From: Rapana venosa
Taxonomy: Eukaryota > Mollusca > Gastropoda > Neogastropoda > Muricidae
NCBI GenBank assembly: GCA_028751875.1
Contig: CM054145.1
Coordinates: 41,362,616 to 41,426,615 of the forward strand
Direction of reading: 5' to 3'
DNA: 64,000 nt
A program made the position numbers and the translations under genes. Of the stretch, positions 1 through 12,519 are shown piece by piece (position 1 is the stretch's first letter; every line of letters starts with the position of its first letter). Below the pieces are notes generated by a model, which saw only the letters and a program-made list of their open reading frames with translations, searched no databases and had not been told where the DNA came from.

Positions 1-3000
1 CTGGCAGACCAGCTAAAAGAGAATTGCAATAGTCCAGACGTGAGAGAATGAGAGAAGTGACAAGTTTGGCTGTTGCATCAGTGGACAGGTACTTTCGAAT
101 TGCACTTATACGCCGTAATTGATAGTAGCACGACTGACAGGTCTGGGTGATGAATTTTTTCATAGAGAGTGTGTTGTCGATAACGACACCTAGATACTTC
201 ACGGAAGTGGATAAAGGGACTGATGTATTGCCGAGTTCTATTGAAGTTGTTGTAATGGAAGAGAGTTTGTGTTTGGTCCCTACAAGCATGGCTTCGGTTT
301 TATCTGCGTTTAACTGTAACTTGTTTTGTATCATCCAGTTTTGGATATCTTGAAAGCAGTAGGCCATCTTTGTCAAGAGAGAAGGCAGATTTTCAGGTGT
401 AACACTACTTTGAATCTGAGAGTCATCTGCATAAAAGTGATGGTTGATATGATGACGGTTTATTATATGTGATAGTGAGCAGTATAGAGAGTGAAAAGAA
501 CAGGCCGAGAACTGATCCCTGCGGGACACCACATTCCAGTTTGGCAGGTATTGACTGTATCTTGTTTACTGCGACTGTCTGGAATCGGTCAGTGAGGTAT
601 GAACTGAACCAGGAGAGGGCTGTGCCAGTAACACCGAATGTTTTTTTAAGACGGGAGAGAAGAATTGAATGGTCAATAGTGTCGAAGGCTGCAGATAAGT
701 CGAGTAGAGTGAGAAGGGAGATTTTCCCCGAGTCAGAAGCAAGTAGAAGTGTATTTAGGGTATGGGCTAGGGTAGTTTCAGTGCTATGATTGACGCGATA
801 GGCAGACTGAAAAGGGGAAAGAAGACTATTTGAGTGAAGATGGTTGTTGAGTTGTTTCAGAACAACTTTTTCAAGGACTTTAGAGATGAACGGTAGGTTG
901 GATACAGGTCTATAATTCTTCAAAGTGTTAGTATCGAGGTCGTGCTTTTTTAGTAGAGGTGTAACTATTGCAGTTTTGAGAGCAGTTGGAACAATTCCTG
1001 AAAGAAGTGATGAGTTAACCATTTTTGTGATGGTGGGTATAAGCTGTGGAAGGCACTGAGTAAAAAGAGAAGCAGGTATAGGATCAAGATCACATGATTT
1101 TATTGTCATTTCTTTCAGAATCGTCTTGATTTCTTTCTCGCTTGTTGGGTTAAAGAAAAGGAGAGGAGTACCAGAGAATTGGGGATCAGGAGGCATAGGG
1201 TAGAAAAAAGTCTGATCCAATCTGGAGCGAATGTTGCGGATTTTATCAGAGAAGAAAGAAGAGAATATAGCAGGAAGTTCAGAGATGCTGTGAACAGTAG
1301 GCATTGGGCTTGCCTTTGCAGATCCCAGGAGGGTTGATGTGAGGGAAAAAAGAGATTTCATGGACGTGGCATCAAGAACTTGAGCAGAGTAATAGTTTGT
1401 CTTTGCAGAATGAATCAGGGTTTTGACTTTGTTTATTTGTTTTCGCAAGAGCTGTTTGTTTATTTCAGTTTTTGTTTTTCGCCACTGCCGCTCCAGTTGT
1501 CGGCGTTTGCGCTTTGCGACCAGGATATCGTGAGTGTACCATGGGGCGCAGGGCCTATCAGGAAGGACACGGTCAGTGGGAGGTGCATGCTCGTCAAGCA
1601 GTTGGCTAAGGACAGTGTTGTAGTATTCAGAAGGGTCAGCGTGATCAGGGATTTGTGATAGGTGTTCAGCTGCTTGAGAAAAGAAGGATTGAATGTCAAT
1701 GGCCTTGAGATTGCGACGGGTGACACGCTTTTTCTTTTTGATAGGCCTTGCGATGTTGAGAAGGAAAAGAATGGCAGAATGATCAGAAACCAGTTCATTA
1801 GTGACAGATACAGATGTAACGAGATCTTGGGAAGCATCGGTAATGAGCCAGTCTAAAGTATGACCTGATCTGTGAGTTGGTTCATTCACCAGCTGGGAAA
1901 GAGAGTGGTTAGACAAAGAAAGAGAAAGACGCTTGACATCAGGAGAAGACTGGTTATCGAAATGGAAGTTGAAGTCGCCAAGAATGATAAGCTTTTTAGG
2001 AGAGAGGCTGTAGTGATCAAGAAGCGACTGAAACTCTTGATGGAAGACTGAAGATGTTAGATTGTTTTTACGGCTGGGAGGTGGGCGGTAAAGGCAGCAA
2101 AATGTAATAGAATGTCCAGGTAGGTTGAGGTTGAGTTCACAGACTTCAAAAGATTCATGTGAGAAAGGAAAGGAGAGGCAGAAAGAAAGAACTGGTTGCA
2201 GAGTGTCTTTGTAGACAACAGCAATACCACCTCCACGGGAGAGTCGGGGAAAAGAAAGAGTTTTGTAGCCAGGTGGTGTCAGTTGTTTGATTTTAGGTTC
2301 ATGACCTTGTGGGTTGAGCCAGGTTTCTGTGAGAAAAGTTAGATCAATGTTCTGTTCGAATATGAAATCAGCAAGATAGTCGGCTTTAACATCTGGGCAG
2401 ACAGATTGCGCATTGAGTAAACATATGTGGAGAAGGTTTGATGGAGGCAGAGGGGTTGAAGATGACAGTGGTGAGTGAGGGTGACTTTCAGAGGGAGAGG
2501 GAAGAGGTGATGAAGGAGATGTGTGCAGTGGAAGAGCAGACCAGAGTTCGAATGCTGAGTCAGATTGTGGAGGAGCTGGTTCAGTCAGGGAATTTGTGGT
2601 CTCATACACATCGTCATACACATTTCGGTTGGAACAAATGTCAGAGTCACACACAAATGAAAAAGTATCTGGAGAACAGAGAAGTGAAGGGGTGTTGTCT
2701 CTGGTTAGGGTCGTTGTGGCAGTGGCGTCTGAAGTGATGGGGGAGGCAGATGTACGGGAAGCAAGCCACAGGCGATGACGTTTGCCGGCGCGAGTTCCTC
2801 GTCTGGTTTTGCGGCGGTTGATTCCTAAATCTGAAATAAGCTGTCTGAGTTCATTATTTAAGGGGTAGTTCACACGTGGAGACAATGCCTTTAAGTCTGG
2901 AAAAGTTTGTGTCATGGTGGTGGAATGGCGAGCGTTGAGTGGTGGCGGCGGCGGCGATAATTTGCTGTCGTGTTTCACGTGCAAATGATCAGGTTGCAGC

Positions 3001-3056
3001 AGGGTTACAGCACAGTGGGTCACAAAGACCAGCAATGAAAGGTGAAAACAAATCAT
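1..3056 (-). mobile_element. L2/CR1-like LINE, 3' end beyond the left edge
   Basis: Non-LTR retrotransposon read on the minus strand. The main ORF (3056 to 423) has a basic N-terminal part (RRKTRRGTRAGKRHR), an apurinic endonuclease-type domain (LNAQSV near residue 215, TETWL, SRGGGIAVVY, ILGDFNFH, SDHSAI) and a reverse transcriptase (NYRPVSNLPFISKVLEK, QSAYR, LDLSAAFDTIDH, GVPQGSVLG). After GVPQGSVLG the frame is lost; the HFYADD catalytic box and the following thumb region (NWMIQNKLQLNADKTE, VKYLGVVID, RLDYCNSLLAGLP) continue in another frame from about 450 to position 1. The element runs off the window. The HSTET and AAFDTIDH style points to the L2/CR1 group, but the clade is not certain. 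It is a dead copy because the palm domain is frameshifted. Confidence 0.9.
423..3056 (-). pseudogene. LINE ORF (endonuclease + reverse transcriptase), frameshifted
   Basis: Open for 877 codons. Endonuclease lies at about residues 210-440 and reverse transcriptase from about 600 onward. It ends early in the tail NKPSSYQPSLLCR, which replaces the expected run into the YADD box. At least two frame changes are needed between GVPQGSVLG and YADD. The start chosen is the first Met of the open frame; the true start could be a later Met. The encoded protein would nick and reverse-transcribe target DNA, but this copy cannot make the full enzyme. Confidence 0.85.
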
Positions 3057-4618
3057 GAAGTCAATTGAATATTTGAAAAATATTTACAAGATGAAAACAA
3101 TAAATCGAAGTTGTGGGTGTGTTTTTTTAAAATGGTGTAAAACGTAATCAACAAGTGTAAAAATAGCGCATCAGCGGGGAATGTAAGTGCCTTCAGAGCA
3201 CACGACAGTGCGGGGGAAGTGATATTGCAGTTAAATGCTAGTCAGGAAAGAAACACTTTATCTATTACTGATCACTTAACTGTCTTGACCCCGTTAAGGC
3301 CACAGCCGACAGTAACGGCAGCTGCCACTAGATTCCAACAGTTGATGCTGCCCACGTGGGCAGTACTTTTCCATCATACACAGACCTCGTGGTTTTCACA
3401 CGAGTCTGAAAATTGGTGGGGTGATGCAGGAAGTGTTAGAGAGGGTGCCAGTGATAAATTCAGACCACTAACATTCGTGTAGTAGGGAGGGAAGGAAGAA
3501 ATAACAGCCAGTGACCGGAACGCTTTTCAATTGTAGCAGCGTGGTGACAAAAAATGGCGTCTTCTTTGGTAGCAGACGATTTATCTGATTAGCGAGACGA
3601 TGAATTGAATGTTATTGTCTTGGAAGTAGAAACATTTGAACAATAACTGTTAAGTGAGTCCGATATTAAACGCTTATGAGGAAGAGGAGGAAGGAAATGC
3701 TGCCGTTAGGGAGAAGAGTGAGCCAGAAAATAATGTGCTACACGACACATTCCTGACATGACCGTGGAGAAATTTTACCTCCCATCTGGGCCCGCAACAT
3801 AGACGCCTGAAAACGTGATGCCTTTTGACTGTTTTCCCATTATTACCACACTTTTTCTTTGAATATGCAATAGCAGAAACAAACAGCTATGCCGATAACG
3901 AAAATAGCAAAAAGGTTTTAAAAAATAGGTCTCTGGTCTGCCAAGGTTCAACAGGTGACAGCAATGGGTACACCCCCCACACATCCATAATTTGTGCTTT
4001 CTGTGATGTGATGTGGCCCTGTGTCATCACTACAACTACTTTAGAAACTACCAATATTAAAAGTTTGTAGGATTACAGAAGTTCTGTGTTGTTTTGAATT
4101 TGTCACTACTGTGCGGTGACACTGGTGACAGTGTGACAATCATGTACAATAATACACTTCTATAACTTAACAAACATGTGGTAGCACATGCAGATATGAA
4201 CTGTAGTATTAAGGTCATATGTTGATTGAATATGACTTGTTTTCAAAAGAAAAAAAGAGTTAAACAAAACTTCTGTCTCCTCAAGACATACCATAAAACA
4301 ACAGGTGTTATGGGGACATTGTGTGACACATCCTTGAAGTACTATTGCACATAACCATTGGTAAACACATCAGATGGGTATCAGTTCCTTATTCGTCACT
4401 GACATGCATGAACTATTGTCAAATCCATGCAGGATTTTCTGTTTTATCGTATATACCATACTTTTACCTGTGATTGGTGACAAATAAGGTGACAATGACA
4501 AGACAGCTGGCAACCAGACACATAAACTTGCATCTAAATGCAAGTACAAAGACATATCTAGCTTGTGACAAAATTTCAGCTTGATAGCTTGTCATGCACA
4601 CACACACAATTGTCTTAG
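3057..4618. other. No gene recognised; possible LINE 5' UTR then unique AT-rich DNA
   Basis: The first few hundred bases may be the LINE 5' UTR on the minus strand, since they sit directly upstream of its ORF. Short open frames at 3219-3482 and 3825-4070 have no recognisable motif. No splice-bounded coding exon was seen. Confidence 0.4.
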
Positions 4619-4621
4619 GAG

Positions 4622-4957
4622 GGGGACGGGATAGCCTAGTGGTTAGAACATTGTGCTGGCAATCTGTCAACCCAGGTTCGATTCCCGTTTAAGGGGATAT
4701 TTTCCCCTGGAGTTAACATCAGTGCAGACTCTACTCTCCCCAAAAGTCTTTTGGATGAGACTATAAACCGAGGCCCCATGTGCAAACGCACGCATAACAT
4801 CTTGCGCACACGTTAAATCCTGTTCCGCTTTTTGTAAGAGTAGGCCATTGTGTGCCGGTGGGAACAGATGACAGAATTCACAAAATCGCATACACACGGG
4901 GACTGGATGTAAAAAAGCACATAAGTGCTTATTCCATTATCCTCGATATAAAAGATT
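4622..4957 (+). mobile_element. tRNA-derived SINE, near full length (family A)
   Basis: The head has pol III box A (TAGCCTAGTGGTTAG) and box B (GGTTCGATTCC). The body contains the shared segment GAGACTATAAACCGAGG, then GGCCATTGTGTGCCGGTGGGA and a tail around CGATATAAAAG. The same body recurs about ten times in this window in both orientations, which establishes it as a dispersed family. It is not a tRNA gene: the ends do not pair as an acceptor stem. Confidence 0.85.
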
Positions 4958-5224
4958 TTTAAAACAATTTTTAATACATAAATAAATAGGAGTAAAGTAA
5001 GTCAGTTGGGGGTAGAAAACCTTCAAAGAATTCAAAATCTACAGGCAGTTTAGCTCTGTAGAATCCAACAACAAGAGGGTTAAATGGTTAAAAGGAAAGA
5101 ACTCTCTGTCACAGGAAATTGTTAATCTAATGGTATTACGAGTTGTATCCTGTTTGTGATGTCAAGACTGCCATGGCAATATCTATGGCACAACTCAAAT
5201 GAGTTAATCACCTCCTCATTTTTC

Positions 5225-5656
5225 ACACTACAACTAAACACTCTGCTGTTACCCAAAACCTCCTCAATGTTCACACTGCAACTAAACACTCTGCTGTTAC
5301 CCAAAACCTCCTCAATGTTCACACTACAACTAAACTCTCTGCTGTTACCCAAAACCTCCTCAATGTTCACACTACAACTAAACTCTCTGCTGTTACCTAA
5401 AACCTCCTCAATGTTCACACTACAACTAAACACTCTGCTGTTACCCAAAACCTCCTCAATGTTCACACTACAACTAAACTCTCTGCTGATATCCAAAACC
5501 TCCTCAATGTTCACACTACAACTGAACACTCTGCTGTTACCCAAAACCTCCTCAATGTTCACACTACAACTGAACACTCTGCTGTTATCCAAAACCTCCT
5601 CAATGTTCACACTACAACTTAACACTCTGCTGTTACCCAAGACCTCCTCAATTTTC
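5225..5656. repeat. 48-bp minisatellite, 9 copies
   Basis: The unit begins ACACTACAACTAAACACTCT and ends CTCCTCAATGTTC. Nine consecutive 48-bp units differ at only a few positions. More decayed units run on to about 5800. Because 48 is divisible by three, the array is open on both strands and produces repetitive 16-residue translations; these are judged non-coding. Confidence 0.95.
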
Positions 5657-5856
5657 ATGGTAAAACTAAACTCTCTGTTGTTACTCTAAACCTCCAAGGT
5701 TGATTTTTGCACTAAAATACTCTTGTTGTTCATTACTGAGCTCCTAAAAAAAATCTTGATGCTTACACTACAACACTCTGTTTTTCATTACTCAGTTGGA
5801 CCTCAAAACTGTAACTTTTACAACAGAATATCCTCTCTTGGGACGTTAATTGTAAA

Positions 5857-5960
5857 CTGTGTTGTATTGTATTGTATTGTATTGTATTGTATTGCATGTA
5901 TTATTGTATACCCTTTCAGTCACAGCATATTTCACTACGTAACTCTAAGTGACTTTACAT
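5857..5960 (+). repeat. (ATTGT)n pentanucleotide plus SINE-like flank
   Basis: A tandem TATTG repeat (5862-5893) is followed by a segment CAGTCACAGCATATTTC. The same pairing of a TATTG repeat and a TAGTCACGGCAAATTTCTC segment occurs at 46957-47040. The flank alone recurs at the right edge (63960-64000). This suggests one interspersed repeat family. Confidence 0.6.
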
Positions 5961-6504
5961 AATGCTACCAAATATTTCAGAGGGCATGACAGGACTTGGA
6001 ATATGGTTTGTTAATCATTGTTAATTAACTTTATAAAAAAAATAATTAATAAATAAAATAACAGTCTAGTCAACATATTTCTCTTTCTGTTCAAATGTAA
6101 ATGTTCCAGCCTACAGTACACAATATCACTTTCTACAATGTACCGTACATGCTAATTCAACACAGCACTGAAGCAGAACATGTTTCATTCACCTGTGAAT
6201 TAAAGAATTTCTTCATCTGACAGTTGCAGCAATAAGCAGGTGTACAAATGTCTGCTGAACAAGGACAACAATCATAACCCTGCATTTCTATTCGCCCTGC
6301 TTCACACATACAACCTAGTTTACCTATCATCATCAGTTCACTGTTTTCAATTTCCGATGCTTGGTATCTAGTTTTTCTGCTTCTTGCACATTGATCCACT
6401 TTTCATCACCCTTCACACCCTTCTTCCCAATCCTAAAATGAAACACAAAAACCAAACAAAAACAAAAAAAGAAGGGAAAAAAAGCAACTTGTAAAATCGT
6501 GATA

Positions 6505-6643
6505 TTAATAATAATAATAATAATAATAAATGAAATTTGTATAGCGCTATATCTTGCAAAGACAAATCAGAGCGCTTGCATTCAACATATTCTTACAGAG
6601 TCATGCAGCCAATAACTATCAAAAGCTTAAACAAAATTCAAAT

Positions 6644-6650
<7 letters not shown>
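6505..6650 (-). mobile_element. LINE 3'-end fragment ending in (TTA)n
   Basis: On the minus strand the segment runs through AGCGCTCTGATTTGTC to AGCGCTATAC and ends in a TTA trinucleotide run. This AGCGCTATA plus (TTA)n terminus is also found at 13261 and 58556, where it follows a LINE C-terminus. A CA repeat (6646-6680) adjoins it. Confidence 0.6.
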
Positions 6651-6683
<33 letters not shown>

Positions 6684-6803
6684 TGTAGGCTTTGGCAGGG
6701 TAATGGGATTTGGGCTGTTGAAGGTAGGGGCAGTTTTGAGATGAAAGAGGGAAAAAGTTAGGTTTGAAACAAATATCTCCTTTTTTTCTTTTTTCTTTTT
6801 GGT

Positions 6804-6835
<32 letters not shown>
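6804..6835 (+). repeat. poly-G run of 32
   Basis: Uninterrupted run of 32 G residues next to a T-rich stretch. Comparable long G or C runs occur at several other places in the window. Confidence 0.95.
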
Positions 6836-6836
<1 letters not shown>

Positions 6837-7249
6837 AAGGAGAGTACAGGCAGTGGCAGTGAGGGAAAGGGGGTGAAAGGGAGGTGGAGAAAAAGGAGAG
6901 GATATCAACAATCAAAAACCAAAGCTAGGAAGTAAAGGTAACAGCAGATACATACTGGGAATACCAATTTTAAAAACAAAAAAACCAGAAAAATGATTCC
7001 TCCCCCCCCCCCTCCCCCCCTTAAAGCCAGAAGAAATTCTTTCAACACACAACAAAAGAAAACAAGCACGAAACATAACAAAGCAAAAAGAGAAGAGTAC
7101 ATAACAGAAATCCACCCCTAAACAGCCAAAGCCTCCGATGCAGGGGAAGACAATGCCCCCCCACCCTAGAATGCCAAACGGTGGCATGCGCGTGTAACTT
7201 TACAGCATAACACAGCACGTCTCCAGAAACAAAAAAAAACCCAACCCAC

Positions 7250-7420
7250 CTGAGGAATAATTCTCTGAGGACACTGTAGTGTCTGTCTCATCCAGATTCA
7301 TGTACTTCATGGGGTCAAACACATCATCGGCAAAGGGATTGCTCAGACCCAGTTTGTGTCTGTACTTTGTCAGCCAGTCAAAGGAAGGGGAGGAGCCAAA
7401 TGCTGCATTCTGAGAGTGCA
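7250..7420 (-). CDS. INPP5B: INPP5B-like exon 6 (linker after the PH domain)
   Basis: A 171-bp minus-strand exon with acceptor TCCTCCTGCAG and donor TCAG/GTGGGT. It encodes SSPSFDWLTKYRHKLGLSNP followed by a DDVFDPMKYMNLDE segment. It enters in phase 1, matching the phase-1 end of the exon at 34791-34895, so the join gives Leu (T plus TG). In vertebrate INPP5B the PH domain is followed by a similar EFLWLSRYR motif. No later exon (phosphatase domain) is visible before the left edge. Confidence 0.75.
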
Positions 7421-8019
7421 CTGCAGGAGGAAAGAGGTCATCACATAGTACAGTCAGCCACGTGGGATGCTACACTCGCTCGCAAAGGATCAGAGAGTTC
7501 TCCATGCCAGACATTCATGTGTGTACAAATTCAGTATTCCTAATAAACTTGTTGGTGGGGAGAAGTGGTGGTGGTGGTGGTGGTGGGGGGGGGGGGGGGG
7601 GGGGAGGTTCCGAACAAAGTTGTCCAGTAGATGTATGTTCATCAATTGAATCAATGTGCTTGTTGTAAAAAATAGTTTTAGCAAAAGTTGTACTTGACAA
7701 ATCAGATATCCCCTAGAAACTACAGACAATGCCAAGTGTAAGCTGTAAACTAAAACCAAGGGGGGCTGGGGGGAAAGCCAAAACCCTTTCATGAAGAAGT
7801 AAAGAACTACTCATCCATTGGGCAAAGTGAAAAGAGATCAGCACATCAGTGAAAGGGTACAGCTCAATGAGGTCCCTAATGTAAAAAGGAATACAGCTGA
7901 AGTGATGACCAACTTAGCTGTCGCATACACCTCCATGTTGACAGGATATCTTTGATACAAGCCAACTCTTCAATATGAGTTGTTAAGTGCTTAAGTGCTG
8001 CATTCTTCAAATAATCTGT

Positions 8020-8132
8020 GGCACCTTTATATTCTGACATGTGCTTTACAATATGCAAAAACTTCCACATTGCTTTACAATATGCAAAAACTTCCACATT
8101 GCTTTACAATATGCAAACGCTTCCACATTCTT
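8020..8132. repeat. 32-bp tandem triplication
   Basis: The unit GCTTTACAATATGCAAAAAC followed by TTCCACATT is present three times in a row with one or two differences. Confidence 0.8.
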
Positions 8133-8571
8133 AAAATTTTATTTCTTTTTTCAAAGTTGGAAAGAGCTTCTTGAAACACAGAAAAGCTTTCAATGGTGAA
8201 ATAGTACACATCACCTCTAACACCAATATGATATCCTTACACACTCCACATTATAATTCTGGACAATCAGACTGAACCCCTGACTCAAATTATGAGAACG
8301 AGTCATCCTCAACTTGCCTCATACTCTCCACTCCTTTATTTTGTGAAAAATACACAGCACAAACCTGGCTCATTATATGTGCAATGAGTTTTTCTTTTCC
8401 TTTTTTCCTTTTTTTTGGTGTGGTGTGTGTGTGTTGGGGGGGGGGGGGGGGGGTGTGAAAGATAACATCTGGCATGGGAACCTTTCATTATGATACCAGA
8501 AAAACAAGATGAAAGCAAATGTAAGTTGGATATGCAATCTCATGAAATGATGGTACATGGATACATGCGCA

Positions 8572-8573
<2 letters not shown>

Positions 8574-8649
<76 letters not shown>

Positions 8650-8680
8650 TTATATTTATATATATATATATATATACACA
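8574..8680. repeat. (TA)n microsatellite
   Basis: About 100 bp of nearly pure TA dinucleotide, followed by TATATTTATAT variants. A CA run follows at 8771-8806. Confidence 0.95.
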
Positions 8681-8766
8681 TATAGACATGTTTATACACA
8701 TTCATCACAATTCAAATAGTACCAGTACATACAAATTACACATATTTGTTAGTATGGGCATGCTCT

Positions 8767-8810
<44 letters not shown>

Positions 8811-9536
8811 ACACTGTTAGGCTGAAATGTAGCTAAAATAAACAAAAATATCTACTGGCAAACAAAAAAATCCTTTAAATACACTCTTACTGATTCCAAC
8901 AAATTTTTACGCAAAACAAAGACATCATATGACTGAGTATGATAAAATATGAGTTGATAGTTACAAAATAATAATGTATCACAATGCATTTAACAAAAAA
9001 TCAAAACAAAAAGGTCAACATCCTAATAAATAAATATGAAACATGACACCCCTTCCCCCCTCCCCTCCCCCTACTACCAAAAAAAAAAAAATGCCAACTA
9101 CTGATATTGTTGCGATAAACTGTCCACATAATGCATTATGAAATGTAACACAAACACACACACACACACACACACTCACATGCACACACACACATGCACA
9201 CACGCACGCACACACACTGAAGTTCAGGCTTTAAAATTCATGACAGAGACAGAGAGACAAAGACAGAGAGGCACAAGCTGCAAAAGCCCCAGACTGATAC
9301 TAAGAATGAACCTTCTGTGGTAATGTGCATGCATTCAACATGCGTTTGTTAATATTTTTCAGCCAATGCTAACTGCCAGTGACACACAACAAAATATATG
9401 GTGTTGCCATGCACCTATTATTCCCTTCAATACACATTCAGTTCAAATGTAGCACTTGAAATTCTGCTGTAAATATCAGCATGCAAGATCTTGTTTTTTA
9501 AAGGGTTATTTCTGAATGTTCAACTTGGCAGACTCG

Positions 9537-9572
9537 TGTGTGTGTGTGTGTGTGTGTGTGTTGTGTGTGTGT

Positions 9573-9606
<34 letters not shown>
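9537..9606. repeat. (TG)n microsatellite
   Basis: TG dinucleotide array with two short TTG or TGG interruptions. Confidence 0.95.
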
Positions 9607-9609
<3 letters not shown>

Positions 9610-9923
9610 GTGTGTATATTGCTATAAAGTTTTCATTTGTTTCTACTGAAATACAGAATTACCAAGTACACTTTTCTTTTCTTTCTAAAAACTCAATTTT
9701 GTAGCTTTTCTTTCATATCCTTCAAATTGCAAAGGACACGTCATGAATATATAAACCAAAATCTATGGATATATAAACCAAAATCTCTCCTTTAATGTTG
9801 AAATGAAACCAACAGTGAAATGTTATCTACAGGTATGAAAACAACAGGAAAGTTGCAGCTTTTCTGTGCAGAAAAGTCATACCATTCACCCCATATTTTT
9901 GTAAGGTCAAGGAATATCCAGAT

Positions 9924-10026
<103 letters not shown>

Positions 10027-10118
10027 AATGTAACTTGAAGGGGAGGTTTAGAGAGAGCAGAGGATAGGCAGTAGGTGAGATAGAGAGAGAAGTTTAAGCT
10101 GTTTTGGCCGGGAGTTTA

Positions 10119-10618
10119 NNNNNNNNNNNNNNNNNNNNNNNNNNNNNNNNNNNNNNNNNNNNNNNNNNNNNNNNNNNNNNNNNNNNNNNNNNNNNNNNNN
10201 NNNNNNNNNNNNNNNNNNNNNNNNNNNNNNNNNNNNNNNNNNNNNNNNNNNNNNNNNNNNNNNNNNNNNNNNNNNNNNNNNNNNNNNNNNNNNNNNNNNN
10301 NNNNNNNNNNNNNNNNNNNNNNNNNNNNNNNNNNNNNNNNNNNNNNNNNNNNNNNNNNNNNNNNNNNNNNNNNNNNNNNNNNNNNNNNNNNNNNNNNNNN
10401 NNNNNNNNNNNNNNNNNNNNNNNNNNNNNNNNNNNNNNNNNNNNNNNNNNNNNNNNNNNNNNNNNNNNNNNNNNNNNNNNNNNNNNNNNNNNNNNNNNNN
10501 NNNNNNNNNNNNNNNNNNNNNNNNNNNNNNNNNNNNNNNNNNNNNNNNNNNNNNNNNNNNNNNNNNNNNNNNNNNNNNNNNNNNNNNNNNNNNNNNNNNN
10601 NNNNNNNNNNNNNNNNNN
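10119..10618. other. Assembly gap, exactly 500 N
   Basis: Run of 500 N, identical in length to the second gap at 30979-31478. Equal round lengths indicate arbitrary scaffold joins, so the true distance and even the adjacency are unknown. Confidence 0.99.
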
Positions 10619-11095
10619 AAAAACCTTTTTTAAAAAAGGAAAAATTTTTTTTTTTTTTTAAAAAAAAAATTTTGGGCCCAAACAAATTTTTTGGGGGGGG
10701 AAAAAAAAAAAAAACCCCCCCCCACCCCCGCCCCAGGAAAAAAAAAACCAAAATTTTAAACCCCCTTTTTTTTTTTCCTACCCTTTTTTTTTTGGGTTTT
10801 TTTTGTTAAAAAGGGGGGAAAAAAAAAAAAAAAGGGGGGGGAAAAAAAAAACCCCAATTAAATTTAAAAAAAAAAAAAAAACCCCCCTTTTTTTTTTTGT
10901 TTTTTTTAAATTTTTGGTTTTTTGGGAAAAAAAAAAAAAAAAAAGTTTTTAAAAACCTTTTCCCCCCCCCAAAAAAAAAAAAATTTTTTCCCCCCCCCCA
11001 AAAAAGGCCCCCCCAAAAATTTTTAAATTTAAAAAATTTTTTAAAAAAAAAAACCCCCCATTTTTCCCCCCCCCCCCCCCAACCCCATCCAAAAT

Positions 11096-11126
<31 letters not shown>

Positions 11127-12440
11127 TTTTTTTTAAAAAAAAACCCCCAAAAAAAAAAAAAATTTTTTTTTTTAAAAAAAATTAAAAAATTTTTTTTTTA
11201 AAGGGGGGTTTTTTTTTTTCACCTTTCCCCAAAAAACCCCAAAAATTTTTTTTTGGGGGGGGTTTTTTTTTTCCCCCAAAAAAAAACCCCGGGGAAAAAA
11301 AAAACCCAAACCCCCAAAAAACCCCCCCCCAAAAACCCCCCCCCCCAAAAAAAAAAAAAAAAGGGGGGCAAGGGGGGTTTTTTTTTTGGGGGTTTTAAAA
11401 TTTTTTTTTTTTTTTTGGTTTTTTTTAAAAGATGGTTTTCCCCAAAAAAAGCAAAATTTTTTAAAAAAATTTTTTTCCCCCCCAAAAAAAAAAGGGGGGG
11501 GAAAAAAAAAGGGGGAAAAAAAAATTTAAAAAAAAAAAAAAAATTTGGGTTTTAAAAAAAAGGGGTTTTTTTAAAAAATTTTTTTCCCCCCAAAAAAAAC
11601 CCCTAAAAACCCTTTTTCCCCAAAAAATTTAATTTTTTTTTAAAAAAATTTGTTTCCCCCTTTTTTAAAAAAAAAAAAAAATTTTTTTTTTTTTTTTTTT
11701 CTTCCCCCCTTTTAAAAAAATTTTTTTCAAAAAAAACCAAAAAAAAATTTTTTCCCCCCCAAAACCCCCCCCCCCCTTTTTTTTTTCCCCCCTTTTTGGG
11801 GTTTTTTTTTTTTTTCCCCCCCTTTCCCCCAAAAAAACCCCAAAAAAACCAAAATTTTTTCCCTTTAAAACCCCCCTCCCCCAAAAAAAAAAAAAAGGGG
11901 GGGGTTTTTTTTTTTAAAAAATTTTTAAAATTTCCCCAAAAACCCCCCAAAACCTTTCCCCCCCAAAAATTTAAAATTAAATTTCCCCAGGGCCCTTTTT
12001 TTTCCCCCCCCAAAAAAAAAACCCCCCCCCCCCCCCCTTTTTTTCCCCCCCCCCCCCCCCCTTTTTTTTTTCCCCCCCCCCCCGGGGGTTTTCCCCCCTT
12101 TTTAAAAATTTTTTGGGGGGCCCCTTTTTTTTTTCCCCCCCCCCCCCTTCCCCCCCAAGGGAAAAAAACCCCCCCCTTTCCCCCCCCCGGGGAAAAAAAA
12201 AAAATTTTTTCCCCCCCCCCCCCCCCCCCCCCCTTTTTTTTTCGGCCCTGTTTTAAAATTTTTTTTGAAAAAGGGGGGTTTTTTTCCCTTTGGCCGGAAT
12301 TTTTAAAAAAAGGGGGTTTTTTTTTAAAAAAAAAAATTTTTTTTTGGGAAAATTTTTTCCCCAAAAAAAAAGGGGTTTTTTTTTTTAAAAATTTTTTTTT
12401 GAAACCCGGGGTTTTTTTAAAGGAAGGGAGGGGGGGAAAA
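10619..12440. other. Homopolymer-garbled sequence (artefact)
   Basis: The stretch consists almost wholly of runs of 3 to 20 identical bases with hardly any isolated base. That is not a known biological composition and looks like failed consensus at a contig end. Open frames here (for example lysine, phenylalanine and proline-rich frames) are meaningless. Confidence 0.9.
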
Positions 12441-12519
12441 AAAGAAAAAGTGAACTTAAATAAAGGATAGAAGGTTACAAATATATACCGAGGTGTGTAT
12501 CAAAGTTACGTGCACACAT

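Noticed and set aside
5122..5689. Two long repetitive ORFs, one on each strand
   Set aside because: They are translations of a 48-bp minisatellite whose unit length is divisible by three; no start context, signal or domain supports a gene.
6157..6399. Cys-rich minus-strand ORF (GYDCCPCSADICTPAYCCNC)
   Set aside because: No family recognised and no splice or start support. It may be a transposon zinc finger, but I cannot show it.
10619..12470. Long ORFs rich in Lys, Phe, Pro and Gly
   Set aside because: The DNA is homopolymer noise beside an assembly gap.
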